A stretch of 64,000 nucleotides of DNA from Undibacterium_A arcticum. Lineage in GTDB: Bacteria; Pseudomonadota; Gammaproteobacteria; Burkholderiales; Burkholderiaceae_D. The translations under genes and the position numbers were made by a program. The notes beneath the pieces were generated by a model. The model saw only the letters and a list, made by a program, of their open reading frames with translations, did no database searches and was not told where the DNA came from. The first letter of the stretch is position 1. Each line of letters starts with the position of its first letter. This document shows, one piece after another, positions 48,887 through 58,912 of the stretch. The stretch lies in assembly GCF_042660705.1 (NCBI RefSeq), contig NZ_JBHSUQ010000001.1. One strand, given 5' to 3'.

Positions 48887-49326
48887 ATACCTTGACGACA
48901 GTCGCACAGTACATAGACGATAAGGACGGCGTCCGTAGTTGCTACCCCGTGATGGCGCAGTTGCGCCCGCATCTGGCATCCGAAGACGACTTCCTCGCAC
49001 GCTGGAGTCGGCAGGTGGCGGACGGTTACCGCCTGTTGGCACTGCTCAATGGCCCTCGCGTCGTGGCACTGGCAGGCTTTCGTGTGCAAGAGAACCTGGT
49101 ACACGGTCGCTTCCTGTACGTTGACGATTTAGTGACCGATGAGGCACTACGCGGAGGCGGCCATGGGGAGCAGTTAATGACCCGCCTCAAGCAGGAGGCG
49201 CGTGCTCTTGGCTGCGGCAAGCTGGCGCTGGATACGCCGCTGTCCAATGCGCTGGGACACCGCTTCTATTTCCGCAACGGCCTGCTCGCCACGTCGTTGC
49301 GCTTCAACATTGCGATCAAGGGGTAG
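48883..49326 (+). CDS. GNAT family N-acetyltransferase
   Basis: About 147 residues. Acetyl-CoA-binding segment LRGGGHGEQLMTRLKQEARALGC and the preceding strand FLYVDDLVTD are typical; the end GHRFYFRNGLLATSLRF matches GNAT strand 6-7. TTG start at 48883 overlaps the stop of the AhpD-like gene. It is translated within the marR-controlled group. Acceptor unknown. Confidence 0.85.
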   Translation: MNTLTTVAQYIDDKDGVRSCYPVMAQLRPHLASEDDFLARWSRQVADGYRLLALLNGPRVVALAGFRVQENLVHGRFLYVDDLVTDEALRGGGHGEQLMTRLKQEARALGCGKLALDTPLSNALGHRFYFRNGLLATSLRFNIAIKG

Positions 49327-49332
49327 TAGAAA

Positions 49333-49955
49333 ATGACTACGTTACTGCACATCATTGCAAGTGCCAGGGGCGGCCTGTCGCACAGCCGCCAGGCAGCTGA
49401 GGCGACGGTCCGACGGTTGATCGAGCAGGATCCGACGCTGACCGTGATCGAGCGCGACTTGGGTTGCACACCGGTAGCGCATCCTGATTTCCAATTCATT
49501 CAGGCGAGTCTGATGCGAGAGGCTGAACGCGGTGAACCACAGCGCGCGGCTCTGGCACTATCGGATGCGCTGATCAATGAGCTGGATGCCGCCGACTTCG
49601 TTATGCTGTCCATGCCGATGCACAACTTCATGGTGCCGTCTGTGCTTAAGGCGTGGCTGGACTACGTCGTACGCCTAGGGCGGACGTTCCAGATCACGGC
49701 TGCCGGCAAAGTTGGCCTGCTTCGCGATCGGCCGATACGCGTACTGATGGCCTGCGGCGGAGCCCTCGGCGACGGCCTTACCGGACAGCCCGATTTCGTG
49801 ACGCCTTATCTGCGTTACGTTTCAAGACTATCGGCATTACGGATCTGCAGGTGCTGCCGCTCGAGAATCTTCTTCGAGGCGCAACGGCGCAGGCTGCCAC
49901 GCAGATGCACTTCGACACTTGGTGTGACGGGCTCAGTTCGGAGTGGCTCACGTAG
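49333..49955 (+). pseudogene. FMN-dependent NADH-azoreductase, split by one frameshift
   Basis: A flavodoxin-fold quinone/azo reductase. First frame: IIASARGGLSHSRQAAEA, MLSMPMHNFMVPSVLKAWLDYVVRLGRTF, LMACGGALGDGLTGQPDFVTPYLRYV. The family ending (KTIGITDLQVLPLENLL) is in another frame to the stop at 49955. The break is at the TTT run 49820-49822; one more T restores about 207 residues. Third gene of the marR-linked group, fitting a quinone or electrophile stress role. Confidence 0.85.
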
Positions 49956-50350
49956 AGAAATCGCTGAACGCACGACTTTCGATCGGGCGGGGCCGGAACG
50001 CTTCTACGCATTTTCGGGTCGCAGATTGCATGAAGTGGTCGGAATGTCTCTCGCTGCAGGGGGCGATGTCGGCGCATCTACTGTCCGCTTTCGCCAGACG
50101 TGAAGGTCGGCAGTGGGTCGGGTACGGCCTGTCGTGACCGGCAGAACCCGGCCAAGAACAGGCACACAGTTTTTCTTTAACATGTGTTGTTCGTCAAACG
50201 GAGAGCATTCGAAGCCATGCAATATTGACCTACTGGAGTTGGTGCGCAAACCAAAGTTGACCTAAACCGCTACGCGTTGAGGATTTCACTTTATGCCTCA
50301 ACATCTAGGGCCGCGAGAGGCGGCTTCTTTAACCTGAAAGGAGAACGAAA
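49956..50350. other. Gene-free stretch of 395 bases
   Basis: No frame with family similarity and no clear structured element. The last 15 bases hold the AAAGGAG ribosome site of the next gene. Confidence 0.5.
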
Positions 50351-50638
50351 ATGGCATACGGGATCGTGCATTACTTCCCTGGTGGTACGAAGGAGCAGTA
50401 CGAGGCGTCAATTGCAGCGGTGCATCCCAGCAGAGAGAGCCTGCCGAAAGGCCAAATCTTCCACGCGGCTGGTCCGTCGGCTGGCGGCTGGACGATCGTG
50501 GCTGTCCACGACTCCAAGGAGAGTTGGGAGCAGTTCCGCGACGGCATCCTGATGCCACGAATGCAACAGGGCATCAAGGGCGGGTTGACCCCACCACCAC
50601 AAGAAACGGCGTTTGACGTCCACAACCTGCAGCCGTAA
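50351..50638 (+). CDS. Small protein, probable dimeric alpha-beta barrel
   Basis: A 95-residue protein beginning MAYGIVHYFPGGTKEQYEASIAAVHP and containing GWTIVAVHDSKESWEQFRD, which by eye resembles monooxygenase-like (ABM) ferredoxin-fold proteins. Start ATG 50351 follows AAAGGAG. It stands alone between gene-free stretches. Function unknown. Confidence 0.7.
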   Translation: MAYGIVHYFPGGTKEQYEASIAAVHPSRESLPKGQIFHAAGPSAGGWTIVAVHDSKESWEQFRDGILMPRMQQGIKGGLTPPPQETAFDVHNLQP

Positions 50639-50708
50639 CAGCTATCCGGTATTGATAACGGGCTATCGCGACTGTCCGGTAAAGACTAAAACCGCACGGT
50701 CAACGCTA

Positions 50709-50759
50709 CAGTTCAGCCGACGCGAAAGCGCGCAGCGGTTTTCGCGTCGGCTGGAACTG
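50709..50759. terminator. Long hairpin between convergent genes
   Basis: Nearly perfect 19-20-base arms (CAGTTCAGCCGACGCGAAA at 50709-50727 and TTTCGCGTCGGCTGGAACTG at 50740-50759) with a 12-base loop. It lies between the stops of the small barrel gene and the cupin gene, so a bidirectional terminator role is likely although no long T run follows. Confidence 0.6.
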
Positions 50760-50763
50760 ATTG

Positions 50764-51320
50764 TCAGGTCCGTGTCGTTGTAGTATTAAATCGTGCCTCT
50801 GCTTCTCGAAATAGAGACTTGACCTTGTCGATATTCCATGGCCGTTCGATTAATGTTTCGTGGTCCCATTCGCTTCTCGGTTCATCCGGCTCAAAAAAGT
50901 CACCGCCATAAACATGTATTGCACACGTCATCTTGCCAATTGGATTAAGGACAGAATGGATAATGTCGCGACCGAGTGTAGCTACGTCGCCGACTCCCAG
51001 AGATTTGGCTCCTGCCGCCTCAATGGTCGCTTCTGTTCTTCGCCAAAAATGTTGTCTTCTCTGCCAGCATATATACCGACAACTGAAAACATCTGGTGAT
51101 TGTGTGGCATGAGACACATGCACGGTGCCCAGACGAAGTTGATGATGGTTAGATCAGGCGATCTATATATTGGAGTAATACCTGCATGTTCCGGCTCACC
51201 AAGCTCAGACATCATCCCCACGCTATCGGCAACCGCTTCTACCACCACCTCGCGAATTGCCCCCTGCCCCTCAGCGACAGCAGTCATGCAGTCCTGGATA
51301 AAACGATCCTTATCGAACAA
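50764..51320 (-). pseudogene. Cysteine-dioxygenase-like cupin protein, split by one frameshift
   Basis: About 185 residues when repaired. First frame (start 51320) carries FVWAPCMCLMPHNHQMFSVVGIYAGREDNIF, with His-x-His of a metal-binding cupin. The second frame carries DIIHSVLNPIGKMTCAIHVYGGDFF and ends at 50764. The break is at the A5 run 51045-51049 on the plus strand; one more base restores it. It looks like the double-stranded beta-helix group of cysteine-dioxygenase-related proteins (COG5553 type). Substrate unknown. Confidence 0.75.
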
Positions 51321-51793
51321 AATTTTGTCCTCTTCCTCTCTTCGTTTATGGCGCTAACGAACAGCGTTTATCTGGCGCGAGGCGACATGCGAAGCAACCA
51401 CAACTCCTGCTTTGCGGCGGATAAACCTTGATGAACTGAACCGCCGCCTTGGCGGTGGAGTGGGCAGTGTAAGATCCGAGCGCCAGTTCAGTCAATGTTC
51501 AAGGGAGGTTGCTGGCATGCGCACGCGAGTGCGGTGGCAATGTCGGGCGCGGCCGGCCAAACCCTGCTCATCGGGGGCCAAATTTCTACTCTCTCGGAAT
51601 CCCACTCGAATGTTTGTCCTCGACTTCACAAAGATGGCTGGATAGTTGACGGCGCTGCATATAAAAATCCTGAACTGGCAGTATTTGCAAATTTTTCTGA
51701 TTGGCAAGTTGTTCAGTTGCATATTTTGTATTGACGTTAAAATAAATAAAAATCCTCGTCTATTGACGCAAGCACCTCTGTCCGGACTATCGA
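51321..51793. other. Gene-free stretch of 473 bases
   Basis: Holds a small hairpin ACCGCC-gcctt-GGCGGT (near 51440-51456) and AT-rich sequence from 51640 that may contain the promoter of the next gene. No convincing coding region. Confidence 0.5.
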
Positions 51794-52949
51794 ATGTTGC
51801 CAAATTTATCAAGAACTGCATCGCTATGCTCTTTTTCCGCCATGACAGCCCTGGTTGCGGCGCTGGTTTCGGGTCCTGCGATCGCGCAGACGCAGGATAT
51901 TGTGATTGGACAAGTAGCGCCGCTTTCCGGCGTGCTCGCTGATACCGGGCGCGAGATGGTACTGGGCGGCCAGATTTATTTTGATTACATAAATGCGAAG
52001 GGCGGCATCAAAGGCCGGCGCATAAAACATGTGGTGAAAGATGATGGGTATCAGGTCGAAAAAACTGTTGCGCTGACCCAGGAACTGCTAGACAAAGACA
52101 ATGCAGTCGCCTTATTTGGCTATGCAGGCACCGGCAATATAGGCCAGCTGCTGCAAGATGGCGTGCTGGCCAAGGCCAACGTGGCGCTCATTGCACCGTA
52201 CACCGGCAGCGAGACCCTGCGCAGCCCGTTTAATCCCTACATATTCCATTTGCGCGCCGGCTATGCAGACGAGACACGCGTGATGGTGGATTATTTCGTG
52301 AACAACGGGATGAAGCGCATCGCGGTGATGTATCAAGACGACGCATTCGGCAAAGCCGGTTTAGCCGGGATCGAAGTGGCGCTCAAACAGCAAGGGTTGA
52401 AAGCCGTCGCCCTTGGCAATTATCCGAAACACGGATGACGTGGCGCAAGCCGTGAAAACCATTGCGGCAGCAGACCCGCAAGCGATTGCCCTGATCTCGG
52501 TCAATAAATCCTCTGCTGCATTTATCAGGCAATACCGCGCTACCGGGAAATCCCCGCTGATGTTCAATATTTCGGTGGTGAATGCGCAAGCGCTGGCGCG
52601 CATCAGCGGCGCCGAAATGGTGCGCGGCGTCGCGATCACCCAGGTAGTGCCTTACCCTTTTTCCGACGTCATACCGGTGGTCAAGGAGTATCAGGCGCTG
52701 CTGAAACAGTACGGTCCCAAAGATGCAAAACCGTCCTACACCAGCTTTGAAGAATTTTTAGGCGCCAAGGTCTTGGTCGAAGGACTCAAACGCAGCAAGA
52801 CGATCAGCCGCGAAGGCCTGATGGCTGCTCTGGTCAGCCTCAATTTTGACACTGGCGGATTTCAGGTGACTTTTGAGCCGAAAAACCGGGTGGGGTCGAG
52901 TTTTGTTGACATTACCGTCATCGGGCGGGATGGCAAGTTGATGCGCTAG
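51794..52949 (+). pseudogene. Periplasmic ligand-binding protein of branched-chain type, split by one frameshift
   Basis: A Peripla_BP_6 protein of about 385 residues when repaired. Signal peptide (cleavage after AIA), then IVIGQVAPLSGVLADTGREM, GGIKGRRIKHVVKDDGYQ and AVMYQDDAFGKAGLAG. The second half (NTDDVAQAVKTIAAADPQA onward) is in another frame up to 52949. The break is at the AAA run 52427-52429. No permease genes are adjacent, so it is an orphan binding protein or serves a signalling system. Confidence 0.83.
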
Positions 52950-53062
52950 CCGATGTCGCGCCGAGCCCAATGCTGGCTCCGCACCTACGTAAAAGTCTGA
53001 AAAATCGTTAAAGTCATCTCATCTCATCGGTGACCCTAACCACATCCATTCGGAAATTTCAC

Positions 53063-54484
53063 ATGAACGACACGTCCCCTTTTCGTCTGGCACTTGAGCA
53101 CGCACTGAGCCACTCGCTCGCCTATTTGGAAAATTTGGAACATAGTCCGGTTGCGGCGGGTGCGAGTCTGCAAACACTGCGCGAACGACTGGCGAAGCCG
53201 CTCAACAGCGCGGGCATGCCGGCCGAGCAGGTGATTGATGAGCTGGTCGCCGACACGGCGGGAGGCATCATAGGTAGCGCCGGCGGGCGATTTTTTGGTT
53301 GGGTGATCGGCGGCTCGCTGCCCGCCGCACTGGCGGCAGACTGGCTGACCAGCGCCTGGGATCAAAACGCCGCATCGTATTCCTGCGGACCGGCAGAAGC
53401 GGTGATTGAAGAAGTGTGCGGCGACTGGCTAAAGGATTTGCTCGGCTTGCCGCGCGATGCCAGTTTTGCACTGACCAGCGGCTGCCAGATGGCGCACGTT
53501 ACTGCGCTGGCGGCAGCGCGCAACGCACTGCTCGCGAGCCGAGGCTGGCAGGTTGAACGAGACGGCCTGTTCGGCGCACCGAAAATCCGTATCCTGAGCA
53601 GCGATCAATTCCACGGCAGCATCACGCGAGCAACACGCTTACTGGGGCTGGGCACGAGTGCGGTGACAGGTCTGCCGGTCAACCAGGCGGGTCAACTGGA
53701 CGCGGCAACGCTGGAACAGGCGCTGCAGGAGGCCCCCGACACGCTAACGATCGTCCTGCTGCAGGCGGGCGACCTCAACATCGGCGCGTATGACTGTTTC
53801 GCCGAATTGATTCCGCTGGCGCATCGCTACGGCGCGTGGGTGCATGTCGACGGCGCTTTCGGCCTTTGGGCGAACGTCAGCGCGCGCCATAGACATTTGC
53901 TGGCCGGCGTTGAGCATGCCGACTCATGGGCAACCGATGGACACAAATGGCTGAACGTGCCGTATGACAGCGGCTTTGCTTTCGTCGCGCATCCACAAGC
54001 GCATCGCAATGCAATGTCCTACGAGGCAAGCTATATCTCGCACAACGATCAGGTGCGCGAGCAAAAGGACTGGAATCCGGACTGGTCGCGGCGCGGCCGC
54101 GGTGTCGCCGCGTATGCCGCGCTACGACAACTCGGCCGCCACGGTGTCGCGGCCCTGATAGACGCTTGTTGCGACGCCGCGCATAGTCTGGTGACCGGCA
54201 TCGCGGCGCTTCCCGGTGCAGAGCTGATGTGGGAGCCGCGAATCAATCAGGGGCTGGTTCGTTTTCTCGATCAACGGCCTGCCGCGACCGAGAGCGATCA
54301 CGACCAATGGACCGATGCTGTCACCAGCGCGGTGCTGGCAAGCGGCGAAGCGCTGTTCAGCAACACGACCTGGCGCGGAAAGCGTTGCATGCGGGTATCG
54401 GTGTGCAACTGGCAAACCAATGCGCAGGATGTGGCGCGCGCAGTGGCGGCGGTGGCGCGGGTGTTGCAGGAACAGAACAGGTAA
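53063..54484 (+). CDS. PLP-dependent group II amino acid decarboxylase
   Basis: A 473-residue fold-type I PLP enzyme of the aromatic-amino-acid / glutamate decarboxylase group. The cofactor Lys295 is in TDGHKWLNVPYDSG and the pyridine-binding Asp263 in VHVDGAFGLWA. Also SAGGRFFGWVIGG and LTSGCQMAHVTALAAAR (phosphate site). ATG 53063 matches the family start; the frame is open upstream. The true substrate (an aromatic amino acid, Asp or Glu) is not clear. Stands alone behind the binding protein. Confidence 0.88.
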   Translation: MNDTSPFRLALEHALSHSLAYLENLEHSPVAAGASLQTLRERLAKPLNSAGMPAEQVIDELVADTAGGIIGSAGGRFFGWVIGGSLPAALAADWLTSAWDQNAASYSCGPAEAVIEEVCGDWLKDLLGLPRDASFALTSGCQMAHVTALAAARNALLASRGWQVERDGLFGAPKIRILSSDQFHGSITRATRLLGLGTSAVTGLPVNQAGQLDAATLEQALQEAPDTLTIVLLQAGDLNIGAYDCFAELIPLAHRYGAWVHVDGAFGLWANVSARHRHLLAGVEHADSWATDGHKWLNVPYDSGFAFVAHPQAHRNAMSYEASYISHNDQVREQKDWNPDWSRRGRGVAAYAALRQLGRHGVAALIDACCDAAHSLVTGIAALPGAELMWEPRINQGLVRFLDQRPAATESDHDQWTDAVTSAVLASGEALFSNTTWRGKRCMRVSVCNWQTNAQDVARAVAAVARVLQEQNR

Positions 54485-54944
54485 GTCTTTCTGCAAGAAA
54501 GACAGCTCACCTGCGATCCGCAACATTCAAGGATAGGTATAGCGAGGGGCCTGCACTACTGCCTTTCGCGAATGACGCTGTTCGGCCAATTGGAGCCATT
54601 CATGTCAGTGACGCTCACCGTCGGCTTCAGAATGATTCCGGTCATTCAAGTTTCCGGGTAACAGCCGGCTCCTGTTAAGGGTTGTCCGATGCCTGCCCGC
54701 ACGCGCAGGACTTCCAGGATATGACGGACCCCAAAGGACAGGCGTTGGACAAGCCTTAACATTTCCGGTCATTTCACCAGAGTAGTAGTGATCTTTTGCG
54801 CCTATAACTCATTTACGCACGAATCCTTACCGTCCCCCTATTAAGCTTTTTATGTCCCCGAAATTCCCCACAAGTCTGTGTACTAAAACCGGGGCAGCAG
54901 GTTCGTGCCGTTCCTCCACCGTTGCGGTCAGCTTATCCGCGGAG
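54485..54944. other. Gene-free stretch with a paired 21-base inverted repeat
   Basis: No gene is recognised in these 460 bases. At 54675-54695 and 54739-54759 lie two 21-base arms (TTAAGG-TTGTCC-CCTG type, about four mismatches) around a 43-base core. It could be a small non-autonomous element or a structured RNA end. Confidence 0.5.
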
Positions 54945-55593
54945 TCAGAAAAAAGAGACCGTCAGCAAAGGCGCTCGGTTGATTGTCGTGTCGTCTATTT
55001 CGATAAGTCCCGGGAAAACGAACCCATCATCCTCCAATATGCGGATCTGGAAGTCGGTCAATCCACTGCGCTGGGCTTGTACCATCAACGAGGTTACGTC
55101 TACCGTAACATGGCGACTGACGTCGGCTCGGGATATCGGAGGTATGATCGTCGTTAATGCCAAGGCCGGTTGGATAGTGCGGTTAAAATCTGATGCAAGC
55201 AATGTCTGGGGTGGAAAGGTGACAAGTTCGATTCGAATTGGAATTGAACTGGCCACCGGTTGGATAGAGATGCTGTCGATGAATATATCGAGTGTCGCCG
55301 AATTGATGATTGCGCTACCAGGAACACCGCCTGCACCTGTCAAAGGGAAATCCAGGAAAGCACGGAATTCAGATCCAGTGACAGGATGTACGCCAGCAAA
55401 CACACTTGGGGTGTTGCCCTGCACTATAGTAAATAGGTTGGGGGGGATCAAACTGGATATCACCGTCGAATGCTGCGCGACTGTGTATCTGCGTCACAAT
55501 CGGGGTCGGTGGGTTGCTGCTATCTCCACCGCCGCACCCTGACATTGTCAGTACGAGGGACATCATAACTGCGGCAAAGAGTATCTTTTTCAT
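54945..55593 (-). pseudogene. Predicted lipoprotein with beta-rich domain, split at a G7 tract
   Basis: Start 55593: signal ending LTMSGC with Cys20 as lipidation site, then a Ser/Pro linker. After GDIQFDPP the protein continues in another frame (NLFTIVQGNTPSVFAGVHPVTG to TVSFF, stop at 54945). The break is the run of seven G at 55440-55446 (plus strand); six would restore about 215 residues. The main part looks like a beta-sandwich surface domain with many hydrophobic-alternating strands. No family recognised with confidence. Confidence 0.7.
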
Positions 55594-55704
55594 AACAACC
55601 TACCATTTTTCAATTTACATGCTCGCTTCTCATCTTGCCTGCATATCTATTGCAATAGTGCTGTGAATCAGCTTTAATTTTGACCCGTATCAACAAAAAA
55701 AACT

Positions 55705-56070
55705 TTATTCCATCACGTCCAAAAATTCCGCGCGATCCGGCGTCAGCTTTGCGGCCACCACACCTGTCATGTAAGTCATTCCGCAATTGACCGCCGCGCC
55801 AGATGCCACTCCTGTCCCATGCTTGCCTGCTGCATCGACCAGTCCTGACGGTGCCGACTTCTGACGGCACCGACTGTCCGGTATCGCTGCTTGACAGACG
55901 TCTAAGAAATCCGACTGACCGGCCGCACTGGGTCGACTTCGGACACTCCCTGTCATCGACTTCATATCCAAAGCGAAGGTCCACGAATATGCTCGCTTGC
56001 TATTGTACGGCGCACCACTCGCAGCCAGCGTTGAACCGAGTTGACTCGACCGCACATAACGCGGGTCCAC
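55705..56070 (-). CDS. Hypothetical protein, uncertain
   Basis: A 121-codon frame with no recognised family. Residues are Ser/Ala/Gly-rich and include VNCGMTYMTGVVAAKLTPDRAEFLDVME at the end, which looks like genuine protein. The start is unclear and the 5' part may be a remnant. Between a lipoprotein gene and the DUF4337 gene on the same strand. Confidence 0.35.
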   Translation of the reverse strand: MDPRYVRSSQLGSTLAASGAPYNSKRAYSWTFALDMKSMTGSVRSRPSAAGQSDFLDVCQAAIPDSRCRQKSAPSGLVDAAGKHGTGVASGAAVNCGMTYMTGVVAAKLTPDRAEFLDVME

Positions 56071-56073
56071 GCA

Positions 56074-56683
56074 TTACGACAACAGCTTAATTAATCCCGT
56101 GGGATGGAATGACCATTCCAGCAAACCGGACAATCCCATCACGACTCCCGCACCGGTAGGAATCAGTGCGGCAAAATACAGCCAGCGTTGGTGGGTCAGC
56201 GCTGTCACCGCCAGGAGCGCGATCGCGATTGCGATCAAGGCGTCGGACAGGTCAAACTGATCGTCGCGAAAATTGGCCGCATCATAATCTTTGATCTTGA
56301 TCGGCTTGCTGCTTGAGCTCATCTTTCTTCCTGGCCTGCTCGAGCGCAATCGATTCGTAGCTCCGAAGCGCTTCTTCATATGCGGTCCTTTCCTCTGCGC
56401 GGCGGCCTATCATTGCCAGTCTGATCTGCACCACGGAGGATTTTGCGATCTCCTCTCGAATGTTTCGCGCCTGGTAAAACGCCCAGTGGTCGATCTTGTT
56501 AGCCTGTGCCTGCTGCATGCTTTGGACGATATTGTCATCCTTGACCTTGCAGATGCCCATGAAAGTCGCCAATATCGCAACGGTAATAGCGACCAACATG
56601 TTCAGTCGCGCCGACGCGCGATCCTTGGCGCCAGCCGGTTCTGTTGATTCAACTACACTCATAGGGTCGATGTCCATATTCAT
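56074..56683 (-). pseudogene. DUF4337 membrane protein, split by one frameshift
   Basis: A protein of about 200 residues when repaired, with one N-terminal helix (LNMLVAITVAILATFMGIC), a charged helical region (KIDHWAFYQARNIREEIAKS) and two C-terminal helices (FDLSDALIAIAIALLAVTAL, WLYFAALIPTGAGVVMGLSG). This is the DUF4337 pattern. The switch is at the TTT run 56290-56292 on the plus strand. Start could be 56683, 56677 or 56662. Function unknown. Confidence 0.8.
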
Positions 56684-56868
56684 CCATAATATTTTGAATT
56701 TCGCAATCATCGCATATCCGGTGCGCAGACCACGCGGTAACACCGTCAGAACAAGACGCGCAAAACACGTTGCGCCGAATGCGGAAATCGGTCGCATGCG
56801 CTATCCGTCCGAACAGGGATAGAATTTAGCATCGCTCGCATTTCCACATTCCTGCAAGGCGTCAGGAG

Positions 56869-58770
56869 ATGGTGCCAAAGATCATCTGGGTGCTGTTGCC
56901 GCTGTCGATGTACGCGGTGTACGTTGCTGTGCTGGTGTGGCGCGGGCGGGCGCCGTCGCAGCTTGCGCTCAATGTGCAGACCAGCCTGCTGTTGATTGCC
57001 TATCTGCTGACGACCGCGAGTCTGGGCGTGTTCTGGGTGGCCAACCAGCAGTTGCCGGTGTTCGACTGGCACTACCTGTTCGGCTACTCGACGCTGCTGC
57101 TGGTCTCGGTGCATCTGGTGTTCAACCTGCCGCTCGTGCTGCGCTGGCTGCGGCACCAGCCGCAGCAGCCGGCCGGCAACGTCAAGCGCGGCGGTGCGTT
57201 GACGCTGGGCAAAGCGGCCGCCCTCGTCGCTGCTCTCGGGGCGGCATTCTTCCTCGGCACGCGCCAGGGCGCCAGCGAGTTGTCGTTCCGCTGGACCGAA
57301 GCCGCCGACGCAAAATCGGGACCGGCGGATGCGGTGATCCGGTATCACGAGTTCTCGTCGGAGTCGCGCAGCAGCGTGTTCAAGCGCGCACCGGGAGTCG
57401 AATGGGGGACGCCGCCGCCGACCTTCAAGCATTACCCCGACGTGCCGCGGGTCGCCCTTGAGCGGGGAAAATCCGGCGCGCACGGTCTGAGCGACGCGCT
57501 GCGCGCTGCCGTGCCGCGCGAGCATCGCCTGCGCCTCGCCGAGCTGGGCGAATTGCTGTACCTGACGGCCGGGATTACGGAGCGGCGCGGTGGCACCGCG
57601 TTGCGTGCCGCGCCCTCCTCCGGCGCCTTGTTCCCCAGCGAGCTCTACCTGCTGCTGCGCGCGGTCGACGGCTTGCCCGCGGGTCTTTATCACTACGATC
57701 CCGAGCACCACCGTCTCGACCTGCTGGGTCCGGTGCCGGCCACCGCAGCTGCCACCGCAAGCGCCACCGCAGTTACCACCGCAGTTACCACATTCGGCGC
57801 GCCTCAGGCAGACGACGCCGACGCGGTCGTGGTGCTGACTGCGGTGTTCCGCCGCACCGGCTACAAATACCGCAACCGCGCCTATCGCTATGCGGTGGCG
57901 GACGCCGGCCACTTGCTGGAGAACCTGCGGCTGGCGGGGCACAACGCGGGAATGCAGGCCAGGCTCGTGGCGCGCTTCGACGAGGCGCTCGCCGCCAAGA
58001 CCATCGGGGTCGACGGCGTCGAGGAAGGCGTGCTCGCCATCATGGATCTGCGCCGCGCGGCAGCCCGCGCACCGTCCGATGCCGGGCCATCGCGCGAGCG
58101 CTTCGTCGCACCGCCGGCCCCGGCTGACACCTCGATCGGCGTGACCGGCATGGTGCAGCGCGCAACCTCGCTGCGGCTTGCCCCCGATGATGTCGAGGCC
58201 AATAGCATTGCGCTGCCGCCACCCGAGCCGGCAGCCCAGGATGTGCATCACACCATCACCCACCGTCGCAGCAAGCGGCGCTTCCTGGCCGAGCCGGTGC
58301 CGCTGACCACGCTGTCATCGATGCTGGCCGACATGGCGCTGCCGCCACAACTATCAAACGCGGTCCGCATCAACCTGGTGGTCAATCGCGTCGCGGGCCT
58401 GCAACCGGGCGTCTATCGCTACCTGCCGCAACACGCGCTGGTCCGCGTGCGCGACGGCGAGTTCGCCGCAGCGGCGCAGTCGGCGGCCTTGTCCCAGGAC
58501 GTGATCGGCGACGCTGCGGTGGTGTTGATATTGTCAGCCGACCGCGAGCGCATGCTGGCGGAAGGCCCGCGCGGCTATCGTCATGCCTATCTCGAAGCCG
58601 GCATGATCGGGGAACGCTGGCTGCTCGGCGCGGTGGCGCGCGGTTTGGCGGCCTGCCCGGTCGGCGCGTTTTACGACGACGAGGCGGCGGCGCTGATCGG
58701 CGTGGATAGTCGGCACCAATGGGCGCTGCACTTTGCGGCGCTGGGCTGGTCGGCGGAAGACAGGAAGTGA
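56869..58770 (+). CDS. Membrane-anchored tandem SagB-type nitroreductase-family oxidoreductase
   Basis: A 633-residue protein. Residues 1-130 hold about four membrane helices with HWHYLFGYSTLLLVSVHL-like His residues, resembling the DUF4405/cytochrome-b-like fold. Two SagB/ThcOx-type FMN domains follow. The first is around residues 155-390 (LRAAPSSGALFPSELYLLLR, PAGLYHYDPEHHRL, YRYAVADAGHLLENLRLA). The second is around 450-630 (HRRSKRRFLAEPV, PGVYRYLPQHAL, YRHAYLEAGMIGERWLLGAVARGL). SagB enzymes oxidise azolines in peptides, but no peptide-precursor or cyclase gene is near. A role in membrane-linked redox chemistry is open. Confidence 0.82.
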   Translation: MVPKIIWVLLPLSMYAVYVAVLVWRGRAPSQLALNVQTSLLLIAYLLTTASLGVFWVANQQLPVFDWHYLFGYSTLLLVSVHLVFNLPLVLRWLRHQPQQPAGNVKRGGALTLGKAAALVAALGAAFFLGTRQGASELSFRWTEAADAKSGPADAVIRYHEFSSESRSSVFKRAPGVEWGTPPPTFKHYPDVPRVALERGKSGAHGLSDALRAAVPREHRLRLAELGELLYLTAGITERRGGTALRAAPSSGALFPSELYLLLRAVDGLPAGLYHYDPEHHRLDLLGPVPATAAATASATAVTTAVTTFGAPQADDADAVVVLTAVFRRTGYKYRNRAYRYAVADAGHLLENLRLAGHNAGMQARLVARFDEALAAKTIGVDGVEEGVLAIMDLRRAAARAPSDAGPSRERFVAPPAPADTSIGVTGMVQRATSLRLAPDDVEANSIALPPPEPAAQDVHHTITHRRSKRRFLAEPVPLTTLSSMLADMALPPQLSNAVRINLVVNRVAGLQPGVYRYLPQHALVRVRDGEFAAAAQSAALSQDVIGDAAVVLILSADRERMLAEGPRGYRHAYLEAGMIGERWLLGAVARGLAACPVGAFYDDEAAALIGVDSRHQWALHFAALGWSAEDRK

Positions 58771-58912
58771 GCCGCGGTGGTTCCCAGCTGATGGCAACTG
58801 GCTGATGGAGGAAAGCCCTGATGCGACCATCGCGCTGATCGGGAAGTTCCTCGGTAACGGGCGCTAGCGCCGATCGCGTTTGGCGGGTCGGTGGCGGACG
58901 CAAACGCCACGC

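Noticed and set aside
55610..55984. Minus-strand 124-codon frame
   Set aside because: Overlaps the hypothetical frame 55705-56070 and has a less protein-like composition.
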